The notes under the pieces: model-generated
Told to the model about the DNA's origin: nothing
What the model saw: only the letters and a program-made list of their open reading frames with translations
Database searches by the model: none
Assembly: GCA_963978905.1 (NCBI GenBank)
Contig: OZ022259.1
Span: 13,702,001-13,766,000 of the forward strand
Direction: 5' to 3'
DNA length: 64,000 bases
Source: Trichostrongylus colubriformis
Taxonomy: Eukaryota; Nematoda; Chromadorea; Rhabditida; Trichostrongylidae
Part shown: positions 34,311 to 45,198 of the stretch, piece by piece
How the letters are laid out: each line of letters begins with the position of its first letter
Numbering within the stretch: the first letter of the stretch is position 1
Made by a program: the position numbers and the translations under genes

Positions 34311-35285
34311 ATCACCCACGGGACATAAGGCAGTCTCAGGACTATCGGCTGCAGGACGCACGTTCTGACTAATCCAGTCACGGTTTCTCAGTGTTCTCAG
34401 ATATTTCTGAGGAACATCCCACTTCGTGACGCAATAGACGCTAACTCAGCCACGTATGCCAGCCAGTAGACCCGAAACCAACCAAAAGTTCAATCAGTGA
34501 AACTCACGCTTGAACCATTCACTAGCGATATCACGCATTTTCAACGCTTCTGACGCGCATCTGACTTTCCCATGATTTGAGAGGTGCGCCTGATGGTGGT
34601 GCACTGAATATTTGCTATGTACATGTCGATGGATAGTGACATATGTACGTGTTCCAGTTTTCCAGAAACTTCAAGCTCCCCGGCGCTTCGATAGTTCGAC
34701 TGGCTTCGACTCTCATTCCAAACTCGTAACTCAGACAGAAGCGAAAATGCCTTGAAAAATTCCACTCAACACACCCTAGAGAGCAGGCGGTCAATCCTCA
34801 ACACGAAGTGGGATCATTGAACTTTGCATACCAGGGTAAAGCCCTGGGTCAGAGGAAGCTTGTGAGGAACACTACTCCCACCCAAAAAACAACCCTGATA
34901 CCATACGCCCTTATCTTCCATCACTGGTGTTGTTGCTGTAGTAAAATTGTTTCCCTGAAAATGAAAAAATTCAATGCGTAGTTATACTGTTGAACAGTAT
35001 TGCGTTTTATTGCTACCTAGTACAAACCTCATTCGGAGATCACCCGCTGGCTCAAAAACCGCTAAAAAAGAGGGGTCGTCGTGGAAGATTATTCAAGTAT
35101 TTTTTCAAAAATATGACGTATCTCCTCCCTTATCCTACCTAGAACAGAACCCACCCTCGAGTAACCACCGACCCACATTTGACCGTGCCTGTACCCCGCT
35201 TCTGCGGGAATTCAAAAAAATGTGTTCCCAAATGTTTGATGGATATACCCATACTCTCAGCATACATACACATCCCCCTTCTCCA
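34311..35285. other. Unassigned intergenic DNA
   Basis: No gene or repeat structure could be supported. The short open frames in both directions lack recognisable motifs. Confidence 0.35.
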
Positions 35286-35668
35286 TAGCTTTAGTCTCGC
35301 GAAGTGTTCGCTGTTCCTGTTAGACGTCGCCATTTGTTTCTATCCACGACAACCTCCGCCGTGTCCTACACTTTGGTGAAGCCGCTCTTGATGATGCCTC
35401 TCCACCACTTTTTTGTGGCTCCACATGGTCGCTTCCCTGTGCTTCATACTCTTGTGTTTTTCTTACAGGGTCATTCTTTGATTTTTTCATACTCTAGTGT
35501 TTTTCTTATAGGGTCATCCTTTGGTCTTTTCAGCACACGTCCGTTCCATCGCAGCCGTTGCTCACTCAGCTTTAGCTGAACAGCAGTCGTGTGCATAATC
35601 GCTTTCCTTGCTCGTGACCCTGTCCTATCCTGTCCAGCAGCATAACCATCTCAACATTCTCACAGCTG

Positions 35669-37472
35669 GAGGTAAGCAAACCAGACGCTTTTGACAATTG
35701 GCTGCTACATTGATCAGGTTTTCGCGCCAGGACCCGTTCCGTCGCTTGTTGTCACCGCAGACTCTTTCGCGCTTTGTCGTTCTCTCTGCGCTCTCCGCGC
35801 AGGAGAAAGCATGTGGCGATTTGCCCGTGGATCGCACCACGCAAGACCTGTAGGAGAGGCATAAAGGTCCATCCGCGAAAACCTGATTACTGTAGCAGCC
35901 AATTGTCAAAGCAGATCGTGGCTAATTCTCTCCAAGTACTGCCATTTCTGTTCCCGCGCGCGCGTGCTGCGTGGCGGTTTTCTCACTTGAGCGCATAATA
36001 TTCTCACGTGAGGAGCTATACAATGCATGTATCGTGTCAGTGAACAGTTTGGAGTCCTCTCCAAGTACTGCCATTTCCTTTCCCGCGCGCACACACACGT
36101 TTCCATGCAAACCGGTATGCGCACACTCGTACATTACGTCTTTTTGGAAAAATTTAAACGGCGAGTAACATTCTTTCTTGCGCGGTTGCTCCTTGAATGA
36201 GATGCCCACAATGCATGCGTTGGTGTTTAGTCTTGAGCAAAATGATGTGTCTTTGAAATCTTCTCTCTTGAAGTCATCCTTTGTAGCTAGATGCTCATTA
36301 TGGAAAATGACTTCTATAAACTTTTATAATTGACACTCGTGACAGTGACTTCTGTTGGTGAAAGTGGCCCCTTGAACCCTACTAGGTGACGCAATATGTG
36401 ATTTTTTCATGTAGAGGAAGCGGATATTAATGTGAATGTTAACCTGTGCTTAGGGAGAAGAACGGAGCTTCCGGGTGAGTAACTCGTTGCCACGTGCATG
36501 AGTTGGTTTCTCACGTGAGAATTGGATAATTCACGTGGAGCTCCTTCACTCTCCATAGGCTAAGGCTTGAAACTGATTTGTTGGATACTTTTTTATGCGA
36601 TTGGAGTGAATATAAATGAAATAGATATGATATGAAAAGAGCAGACTAGAAATCCTGAAAATGAATTGCAATTCCATGCAATTTTAGTGAAAAATAGTGA
36701 TCACTCAGAAAGTGTGCTAGAATTTTTGTTAAGTGCAGTACGGAAACTGCTCTTGCGATGCTTTTTGTACTCTATAAACATAACGTACTCAAAATGGCAC
36801 AAGGGATTATAAAAATTGGCCTCTGTCTATTTGGTTTACTGAAAGTTCTGATTCAAAGGTTGGTACTAATGTATTTAGTTGAGTGCGCACACTCTGTGCC
36901 CAGCGTCCGTCGTTACTTTTGCCCCTGTTACGTCTGAGCCTTAGTTGAGGGATGAGTCCTCCTCTCTTCACTGAGGTTTACGTGAAGGTACACATAAGTT
37001 AAGAAACTAATGAGTATGGGATGTACCAGGTAAGGACAAGCGTGTAAATGAGTCCCCTCCCCTAGCACCCAAAATTTGATAGTGCTCAAATAAAGCTCCA
37101 CGACCGATAAGGTGCAGTAATCTTTTGTCAGGTGTATTTGAAATACTTAATCGTACTTCCATAAAGCACTTATGCAGGACCAACAAAACAAGCTGGAAAG
37201 TGTAATTCGATACCTAGTTCTCGGAAGAATTTACAGTTTAGTGATAAACAAACAAACTTCTACACATCTGAATTGCAGTCAAGACCGAACTCCAAACTGT
37301 TCTCTGAAATGGTCTCCCAAACACGATACATGCATTGCAAAGCTCTTAACGTGAGAATATTATGCGCTCAAGTGGAAAACCGCGACGCAGCCACGCGCAC
37401 GCGGGAGAAGAAATGGCAGTACTTGGAGAGAAATAGCCGCGATCGTCAAAGCGTCTGGTTTGCTCACCTTTT
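35669..37472. mobile_element. 1.8-kb foldback transposon inside the LINE
   Basis: Terminal inverted repeats begin GAGGTAAGCAAACCAGACGC (left) and AAAGGTGAGCAAACCAGACG (right, reverse strand) and extend over roughly 200 bp, including CTCTCCAAGTACTGCCATTT. ACAGCTG flanks both sides (35662-35668 and 37473-37479), and the interrupted LINE reads HERQLCTAV/AVRMLRW across it. The left arm carries a further MITE and a direct repeat of the CTCTCCAAGTACTGCC block (35929 and 36058). The core has no transposase I recognise. Confidence 0.82.
35691..35910. mobile_element. 220-bp MITE nested in the left arm of the foldback
   Basis: TTGACAATTGGCTGCTACA...TGATCAGGTTTTCGCG is inverted at the other end as CGCGAAAACCTGAT...TGTAGCAGCCAATTGTCAA. 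The right arm of the host element lacks this block, giving the empty-site form. Confidence 0.82.
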
Positions 37473-38081
37473 ACAGCTGTACACAGCTGTCTTTCATGTG
37501 TCCTTGTGGTGGACCACCGATCACTCCCGTGCAGCATTGCAGGCTTTAACATTGTTCGGTACACTTTGCACGACAACATCCTGAGACACACTCGTTTGCG
37601 TAAAATTCCAGCGGACTCTATCCATTCTAACCATGCTACGCTTATCCGGCCTTCCGCCTTGTTCACCTACCTCGCCGCTAGCTCAGGTACGGAGGTCATC
37701 TCCCCTTTCGATGGTTTCTCAATGGGAGCCTGCTACTGGTTATGAGTTTTCTTCGGAACTTTGAACTTGGTGTTTTTGAAGTTCAGTAAATTATGACCCT
37801 GCCGGTTTCGCTATTTCAGCACTTTTACCTGTAGTTCTTCCCTGCTGTCTTCCACGAGCGCAATGCCATCTATGTACTGGATGGTCTTCAGGTGTTCCTC
37901 CAAAGAATCCTAACATCACATACTGAATGAAATAAGCAGGAGATGCTTGGCGTACCCCTTATTGTGATGTCTACTTCATTTGACAATCTACAGGGAGTGC
38001 AAACAGCTGTCTATGCCCTGTCATATATATCGTTATGAGGGCGATCAGACCTTTTTTGGCGGAAGTCAGTCATATTGCGGC

Positions 38082-38530
38082 GCAGAAGACCATAGAAGGA
38101 AGAGTTTGAAAAGTGAAACTTTTCTTCGAGGGGTTTCGGGCTAGTTTCCACAGATTCCAGTGATGTTGCGAAGAATCACGATTAGCTGGCGCAGACTATT
38201 ATTCGAGACAGCGGTTGCGCTTGGGAAGTGAACCATTCACAAGATAATCGCGAATCTGCCAAACCACCCTCTGAGCGGATTTATGTAGGTTTAACTGACT
38301 GCACCGATTCCACATACACAAACACGTTCCTCGCCCACGACGCACATGAGCAGAAGGCAAGTCAGGGCATACCAGTAGCAGCATACCACAGAGGTAGTCG
38401 TAGCGATTGGCGTTTCATAAGACAATGGGTGAGATCCCAGTAAAGGTAGCTGTTTTGCCTTTAATTTTTCTTTCTTATTTATGTCTGGGAACATATCCAA
38501 AGGCTGTTACAGGTGGGCTGTGTTATGGGC
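38082..38530. other. Unassigned DNA
   Basis: No supported gene. 38505-38535 (TGTTACAGGTGGGCTGTG) is an imperfect inverted partner of 39505-39535. Confidence 0.35.
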
Positions 38531-38540
38531 AAAAGATTTG

Positions 38541-38613
38541 GTTTAGGACGGTGTTCGAACCCACACTCTATGCCTTTCGGGCGTGTGTGCTAATCCATTA
38601 CACTACCAAGGCC
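38541..38613 (-). ncRNA. Degenerate tRNA-like sequence (SINE or tRNA pseudogene)
   Basis: On the minus strand, GGTAGTGTAATGGATTAGCA resembles a tRNA D arm with pol III box A, and GGGTTCGAACACC resembles the T loop with box B. The acceptor stem does not pair. It is similar to 39427-39499. Confidence 0.5.
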
Positions 38614-38626
38614 TCTTTCTCCTTAA

Positions 38627-39174
38627 AGGCAGCATTAGGGGAAAGTCGGACGAAAAGTGAAAGAGTTAGTGAATGTGAAAATCGAGATGCCTGGTAACAG
38701 AAAAGTGTAGAAACAACAAATGGAATTGGCCTAAAACCCGAGAAGTAGGACCCCTTTCCACTGTTGATTCTCGACGCGGACGACCTGTCCGTCAAGAGGC
38801 GGGTAGTCCGATCTAGTTTTCTACTGGCATGTTGCCAAGTAAACACAAGGGAATGTTTGGAAATACAACAGCACCTACTTTTTGGAGTGAGCTTTAAGCT
38901 AAAACTGCGACAGCGTGCCGCAAAATCTTCGATCCTTCCGCATCTCGTTGGGCGCTCCCACCCCAGTCAATCGGGAATTACGTCGTCGAGAGGCGGGATC
39001 GTTTTATCCAAGAGGCGGGACAGTTGCGCGGTTGCGGCTTTTCGCGGCGTTTCTACAGCTCGGAGGAGCGCTTTTTCACCGGGATTTTGCCACAGCCTTC
39101 TTAGGCCCAGGACTACCATGTGAGCGACTTCCTGTAGGGATTTCTCCATTACCACATTACCCCTAATGCTGTCT
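38627..39174. mobile_element. TTAA-flanked MITE, family 1, copy C
   Basis: TTAA at 38623-38626 and 39175-39178; ends AGGCAGCATTAGGGG and CCCCTAATGCTGTCT; 548 bp. Same orientation as copy B. No transposase. Confidence 0.88.
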
Positions 39175-39205
39175 TTAACTCAGCTTCTATATAATGAATG
39201 GTGAA

Positions 39206-39585
39206 TTTCTTTGCCCATAACTCAGCGTACTTTTAAAAACATTTGCATCGCGGTCTGCGGCAAAAATCAGCAGCTATCAAAAATCAAACATATCATAAGC
39301 AATATCTACTTAAGCTTTCAGGTTCACGGTTCGATAACGATACACCAATCGGCTGAACACGTTATACGTATGAGTGCTGATAAGCTGTGGTAAATATACC
39401 ATTCAGAGGCTGAGTTAAGGTGAAAGGGTCTCGGTAGTGTAATGGATTACCACATATGCCCGAAAAGCATGGAGTGTGGGTTGAGTCCCGTCCGAGACCA
39501 GAGGGTTTGCCCATAACTCAGCATACCTGTAACCTTTCGCATCGCGGGCTGCGGCGAGAATCAGCAGTTATCAAAAATCAAAAAT
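39206..39585 (+). repeat. Direct repeats flanking a tRNA-like sequence
   Basis: TTTGCCCATAACTCAGCGTA (39206) and TTTGCCCATAACTCAGCATA (39507) start two blocks of about 80 bp that both end in AGCAG(C/T)TATCAAAAATCAAA. The tRNA-like sequence at 39427-39499 lies between them. Confidence 0.75.
39427..39499 (+). tRNA. tRNA-Phe-like sequence (GAA anticodon), probably a pseudogene or SINE head
   Basis: GGTCTCG at the start and CGAGACC at the end give a perfect 7-bp acceptor stem followed by A. The D arm is like GTAGTGTAATGGATTAC, and the anticodon arm TATGC-CCGAAAA-GCATG would place GAA at positions 34-36. Against a functional tRNA: C instead of U at position 33, a T arm pairing at only about three of five positions, and T-loop TTGAGTC. 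The similar minus-strand copy at 38541-38613 supports a dispersed tRNA-derived repeat. Confidence 0.4.
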
Positions 39586-39743
39586 ACCCAAAGGTATTGC
39601 CATGCTCAATAACTGTTTAAGTCGTTTTCCGCGTGCCACACTAATCCTGTTTTCAATCGCAGGAAGCTCCGTGATCCAACTTGGTTATATGAATAGACCC
39701 TTACAGCGCACGAATCAGGCGCTGTTGCCTAAAACGATTATGA

Positions 39744-40112
39744 TATTCGTGCGCAGGGGGCGATTCACCTTCTCTGCAAATTTTCAGCCAAATCGAGTTT
39801 TTGGCCTACAGCAAATCAGAAAATTATGTGTGGCCATGGGGTAAGTAATAATTTTGTGAAATTTTCTATAAAAAGTCATCAACTATGACAAAGATAACTT
39901 GAATATATCCATCACAGATGCCCATGACACCAAATTTACGTAACAACCGCCAAATAAGTGCAGTTCCTCGGCAAGGGTAAACGACTTTCCCTTTGTTCTC
40001 TGTGTTGTCACCTGATGAATAGCCCATGAATTTTTTCGAAATTTGCACAAATTTTCGAATTGGTTGAAATTTGTCCCATAGGGTTATTTCATTCTTTGGA
40101 CACGAAAATGAC
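39744..40112. mobile_element. Diverged relative of the 51884-52214 MITE
   Basis: 40000-40105 (GTAAACGACTTTCCCTTTGT, CGAATTGGTTGAAATTTGTC, GGGTTATTTCATTC) matches the reverse complement of 51884-52020. The left portion (AAATTTTCAGCCAAATCGAG) resembles an inverted counterpart. Exact ends are uncertain. Confidence 0.5.
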
Positions 40113-40199
40113 AGTGGATTCGCGTGAAAACATCTGACTAGCGCGTTATAGAATCCCGTACTTATCATGTAATAGTACTATTTATACAGCAAAAACCTC

Positions 40200-42200
40200 C
40201 ATAACTCCACTCAGAGATCGTTTTGCCCGTCGAGTGTCATGTGCCTACTTGCAAATGGTCGCTTCAACCTGGCATCCTTTCCTTGTTAGTCAGCCCGTCG
40301 CAACGTAGGCACCGATCGCGTGTATGGATGCCTCTCCTCTCTTTCCCTAGTTCCGCTTGAGCTTCCGTCTATGTACTGCTGCAATCCCGTTTTCGCACAA
40401 ATACACCTGCAAAACGAATGACCCATTTCTGGTAGGTTATCGGAGTTATCGGCAAATTTTCAGCTCTTTCCACCGCCGAACTGCAACTTGAACCGACAAT
40501 CCAAATCAGATATCTTGAAAATCGCACCTAGTGATTTTATTTCACTAAGTGGAACAAGAATTTCGGCGAGAACGATTTCTTCAGTTGGATGGCGAAAGCC
40601 GTATTTCACCTCAGCAACGTTCTCAAGAAAAGAGCTTGTTGTGTTTACCAACATTGCGTGTTCAATACCCTTCCATTCAAATATCTATAATATTTCGGCC
40701 TCCAGCAAATAATTGATCTCCTTAAGCTCTATCTACGAAGCTCCCGCTAAGACTCCCTTCTAATTAATGAAAAGAAAAGCATTGAATAAAGCTTTTGAAT
40801 AAATATTTTGGAGTCGCAACTGTTTTTCAAACATTCAGAAAAGAAAAGCATTGATCGGACTGATAAGATCTCGGAAGTCTGCCTTGACCGCTTCTTCATT
40901 TCAGGTCTTCATCAGACTGAAAGCAATGATTATCCTGCTGTTTTCTAGTTGTAAATAGAAAGGTATCGTACTTTATGAGATGTTCGAGGCGATCTTCTTC
41001 ACTTCCAATGTGTTCAGTGTGAATTGACGTGAATACGTCTGCATAACGAGCAGTAAGCACGTACTGCCTCCTAAAATGGTCCGTGAATTGATTATATGTG
41101 ATTTAACTGAGTATCCACTACACACTGAGCGGAGACATTCAAAATAGTTCAAAATTACAGCAAGGCACTTTCTGAATTTTTATAGTGCCGCAGGCCATAA
41201 TCAGTACAACTCCGGAAACCGCCGACACTTGGACACAAAAAGTTATTGTTGTATAAAATCCATTTTCGGCATTACTGCTGAATTTTAACATATGAATTAT
41301 TAATTATTCATGACCCTGATCACAAATGACACCCAGTTACCAAAGGTGTCCTTTGGCACCATTGCAATCAATGATGAAACAGGCTGTGGCCAAAAAGCGT
41401 CAGCGTCAAAGGCGTGATCCTGATTAGTAAAACCCCAGGTCTTCATGTTGAAAGGATTTCATGAGAAAAAATTGTGTCAATGATGTAGCCCTGATCAACT
41501 TGTTACAAATTTTTATGATTGTGTATGATCTTTGAACTTTTCTTATTGTGAGTAGTAGGAATCGCTTTATGATTGCGGCATCGCTCACCAGTGTAGAGCG
41601 ATATGACGATGATAAAGAGCGGGATTTACCCTAAAGAAAAATTTCAAAAGTGATTGTTTTTAGACCCAGCGAGGTTTCAGGAGTTGTCCATAGCCGAAAG
41701 CGCTTCGTTTCGCCAGAGAGATAGGGGAGCATTGCAAAAGCCAAGGAAAAACTAAGCAGACCATCATGAATCGACAAATTCACCACTTTTACAATCACAG
41801 CCTAATCATCTGAATTGCCACTCCCTCATGATTTCCTCCAGCCTTCCAATGAGGCGAAGACATACAACGTGCTAACGCAAGGAGTGCAGAAGCTGGTTAT
41901 TCTCGTAGAGGATTGACTGCTTTCCTCGAGGATTCATGGTAAAACTATGTTGACACAGTCGGTACACCTTATTCATGCCCCAAGATATTTCACCAAACAG
42001 CCCGTCAATGGTCCATATTAATGATGTTTAGACAAGATGTACGCACTGATCTTACAGAAAAGACTCCCGAGTTTTGTGATTGGTGGAAATGCCTTTATTG
42101 TTTTTCTGTATTTGACAAACTCACATCTAGTAATTAAGGATGTCAGTTCAAGTACTTTCATGTAGTTTCTTCTCTTGTTCTCCATACTCGCTTCAAAAAA
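40200..42200 (-). pseudogene. Inverted, truncated prolyl 4-hydroxylase copy (copy 4)
   Basis: Read on the minus strand, 42200-41080 resembles the upstream regions of copies 2 and 3 and is followed by remnants of exons 1-3. Exon 1 (about 41070-40974) has its ATG changed to AGG after the conserved TTTTAGG and lacks an internal block of about 20 codons between FTSI and EHIGSEEDRLEHL. Exon 2 (about 40920-40840) keeps NEEAVKADFRDLISPINAF. It is split by a 52-bp insertion flanked by a 17-bp duplication. Exon 3 (about 40705-40580) keeps MLVNTTSSFLENVAEVKYGF but its donor GT is GA. Homology continues into intron 3 to about 40200 and stops before exon 4. It is therefore a dead 5' fragment, including promoter, in the opposite orientation to the array. 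The product would be non-functional even if transcribed. Confidence 0.82.
40786..40837 (+). mobile_element. 52-bp Penelope-like 3' tail with 17-bp target duplication
   Basis: CTTTTGAATAAATATTTTGG and the following bases match the last ~45 bp of the Penelope-like element ending at 15838. GAAAAGAAAAGCATTGA is present on both sides (40769-40785 and 40838-40854), splitting exon 2 of the inverted hydroxylase pseudogene. Confidence 0.78.
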
Positions 42201-44736
42201 GTACAAAAAGATGTTGAGGTTATTTCTATCCTTCCAAACGATAGAATTATCAGTTAGGTAATAGTGATCACTTGAACCCTAAGGAAAGCTGGTCCACATT
42301 TGACCCGCGGGTCAGACGAATGATAACAAAGCGCTCCAATACCCGTCCTAAACTTTCAAAAATAAACGCGGTTCCGCGTTTTCTTGCTTTTTCGCTGTAA
42401 CTCTTTTTCTATACACCATGTGTATACGTTAGATTCCCCTTTTTAGGCTCTACTACATGGTGATTAAAAAAATTAGAAAATCCTGATTCTGGTTATTTCG
42501 CAGCCTCAAAGTACCAGTGGGCACTCATTATCTAGCCATGCTCGCTATGGTTATAACTAACCAGTTGGCAAATGCATCCACTGTTAGTATTCCACAACTT
42601 CTGAACAGGTTATTTACACTGAACGGAAGGCACACAGATCACGGTGCTTTCCAGCGGGTATGACCTTTTCCATATAAACTCTCCGAGAAGACAGTTGTTA
42701 CTTCCGGGCCTCTCTCTCTGAAAACCGTGTGAAATTTTCTGCTGAAAGGAGGACATTTGGAAAATGTTGTGCTTTGAATTCTGATCAGAAATCCATTTAC
42801 TCCTATAAAAACCCGTTAGCAAAACTTCACTTTTCTCGGGAGTGATACAAGCAATCTTCCTAGTCGCAGCCCTCGTTTTCTTCATCCGACCCCTCGATTT
42901 CGCCGTAATCAGTTGGCTTATTGGGATGGTTGAAACAGTGTACCAATCGACCTCTTACAACTATTCTGTTCATTTTCACTTCGCCGTTGTATCTTATTGA
43001 CGGTTTCCCGTAATATAATACAGCTTACAATACTACGACTTAGTTTCCTTCATTATACATTTTTTTACTATATTCACAGTTAGTTAACGGATACGCATCA
43101 AAAAGTGGGAAGCATAATACCAGTTTTTCGATGAACTTGACTTCAACTGTTGGAATTCCCAGCTCGTTTGAGCGATTCTGCCGTCTGCGCACCGGTCAAC
43201 ACAGTCCCACTATTTATCGCCGGTGACTGTGAACCACGCAAAGGTCCGGTGGAAAGTCAGAGGAATGGTTACGTCGAGTCGCAAGTTTGTATGGGAAACA
43301 GACTCCATATTTCCCGAGATTCGCGACGACCCGAACACGTCTCATGGCACCATCTTGCTGCACCGGGGTGCTCTATTACGTGACAGCTGAATTACCTGGT
43401 GTCCTTTTCAAGAGCTTAGCGTAGGACACCGCTACTGATTGTCATAGGGTTGTCAATGTGTGCATAATCTTCAACTATTTCTGTATAAAACCTGTCTCTG
43501 GAAAAGCCAAACGGTGGTCGTGAAAAATTAAGCCCAGTAGGACCAAGAAATAGCAAAATCGATAAAATAGCCAAGAAAAGCAGAGGATAATCGGAGTGCT
43601 TAAGGTAGGTGCTCTATTTCTGTTATACAGTGGATTTTTGGTATTCTTTTAAAGAACTTTACAGCAATAAATCTAAAGTGATCCGAAACTCATGGACCGA
43701 TCTAATAGCTCAGCTCTCCCTACATCTCCTCTGCAGGTCGTCCCTTCTGATGCTTCATCGAAGCTGCTCGCTCCCATATTATTTTGAATCCTGTTCCCAT
43801 GCAGAATCGGCTATTAGAGCAATGAAAGAGTACACACATTTTTAACGATTTTCAATGATATTCGTGGTTCTGTCCCAACCGTGAAACCACCAAAAACCTC
43901 TATACACACAGTCATACATACACGTAACACGAAAAACCATACGAATTGCGCACGTCACACCGTTCTCACATGTGACGGAGTGCTCATATTCCACTAGAAT
44001 GGTGTAGTACCTTCAGGGGTCAGACGGCTGAGCACCGAATCAAGGTGAGCATCCCTGAAAAGGGGCATTCAGATGTGGAAACGAGAACCAGGACAACAAA
44101 AAACCACCTCGAAGTAAAATCAGCAAAGAACTGGATTTGGAGACATTTGGCCTGAGGTAGAAGGTGTTATGTGTAACTATGGTTATGATACCGCATTGCA
44201 ATTTATCTAAGACCCAAAGTTTACGATATACCGTTGCTGCGCTAAATGTTACGTGGTTAAAGGCAAACTAACGACATGGAATGGGCAACCGGTTGTGACG
44301 CCGCCGGTTGAAAAAAACCGCAACATGCTGATGCGGTTAGCCGCACAATAGCACAATTGTAAGAACAGCTGAAACATAACACCCATCAGAACTCGTAGGC
44401 TAAACACCACCCTGTGAGCATACATTCTGTCCCATCTACTAAGTTTCGTGAGAAGCCGATCTCTTTCCAAATTCACTCTTCAGGTTTTTTAGCGATTTCA
44501 TATTTGTGAAAGTGAAACTAGCCCAATATTTACAAAAACATGTGTCACTTCTCCCAGCTTTTTGAAAGTTTGCAGAGCACAGCTATTGTTGTACGCTATG
44601 AATTTTAATGTTTACAGCACCGGTGGGAAATCTTTATCATAAACTAAATATTAATGAAAATTTATTCCCACCTTTTACGACCATTAATCGAATCTGCACG
44701 AGCGTGCTGCTAACGGCGTGTGGCATGCAGCACGAC
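42200..44736. other. Unassigned intergenic DNA
   Basis: No gene could be supported. 43655-43700 (AATCTAAAGTGATCCGAAAC then CATGGACC) resembles 12655-12690, so some of it is dispersed repeat. The frames at 42610-42885 (minus) and 43150-43383 (plus) show no known motifs. Confidence 0.35.
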
Positions 44737-44740
44737 TTAA

Positions 44741-45194
44741 AGGCACACCTCGAGGAAAGTTATGAGAGCTATCGTGTTTTACACGATGTAGAGGCCCTGG
44801 TTTACTAACCAGTGAGGAAAAATGGATCATCAAAACCCCTCACAACCACCAAAAATGAAGCTTCCTGCCCTTAGTCCTCGTACGAGTATGGGAGATTGAA
44901 AATGAGTTTTTGCTCGATGATATCGCGCAAAATGCTGCCATATCACCTGTTCCCCCTGTTGAAGCTACCTTCGCTATTGATATCGCTGCATTATCTTGTC
45001 TTATCGCAAGTTTCCCTCTCGTCTAAGCCGGGTGTGATTCGGCTCGATGGGCTCAACTCGGCTCAGGTCGTCCAGGCCGTGCGCGGCGGAGGTGAGTCGT
45101 GGCGCCGCGAAAAGGGTGCAATCTTCACAACCATTCAAGGGTCTACCTGCCCTGAAATGGTGAGCGACCACTTTGATTATCGCGTGGTGTGCCT
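44741..45194. mobile_element. TTAA-flanked MITE, family 3
   Basis: TTAA at 44737-44740 and 45195-45198; ends AGGCACACC and GGTGTGCCT; 454 bp. The 100-codon frame at 44896-45198 runs out through the right end and is probably fortuitous. The shared AGGCA start links the three TTAA families. Confidence 0.72.
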
Positions 45195-45198
45195 TTAA

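Larger units (their letters stand above)
35286..38080 (-). mobile_element. RTE-type LINE, 3' portion on minus strand, split by an insertion
   Basis: Reading minus from about 38080: GVRQASPAYFIQ, YIDGIALVEDSREELQVKVL (the catalytic Asp-Asp box has decayed), GRISVAWLEWIESAGILRKR, VCLRMLSCKVYRTMLKPAML and HGSDRWSTTRTHERQLCTAV to 37473. After a 1.8-kb insertion it resumes at 35668 with AVRMLRWLCCWTG and the 3' tail down to about 35286. It is the same family as the intron-6 remnants of the hydroxylase genes and has several stops. Confidence 0.82.

Noticed and set aside
44896..45198. 100-codon frame resembling a membrane or secreted protein
   Set aside because: It lies wholly within a TTAA MITE and ends in its terminal repeat.
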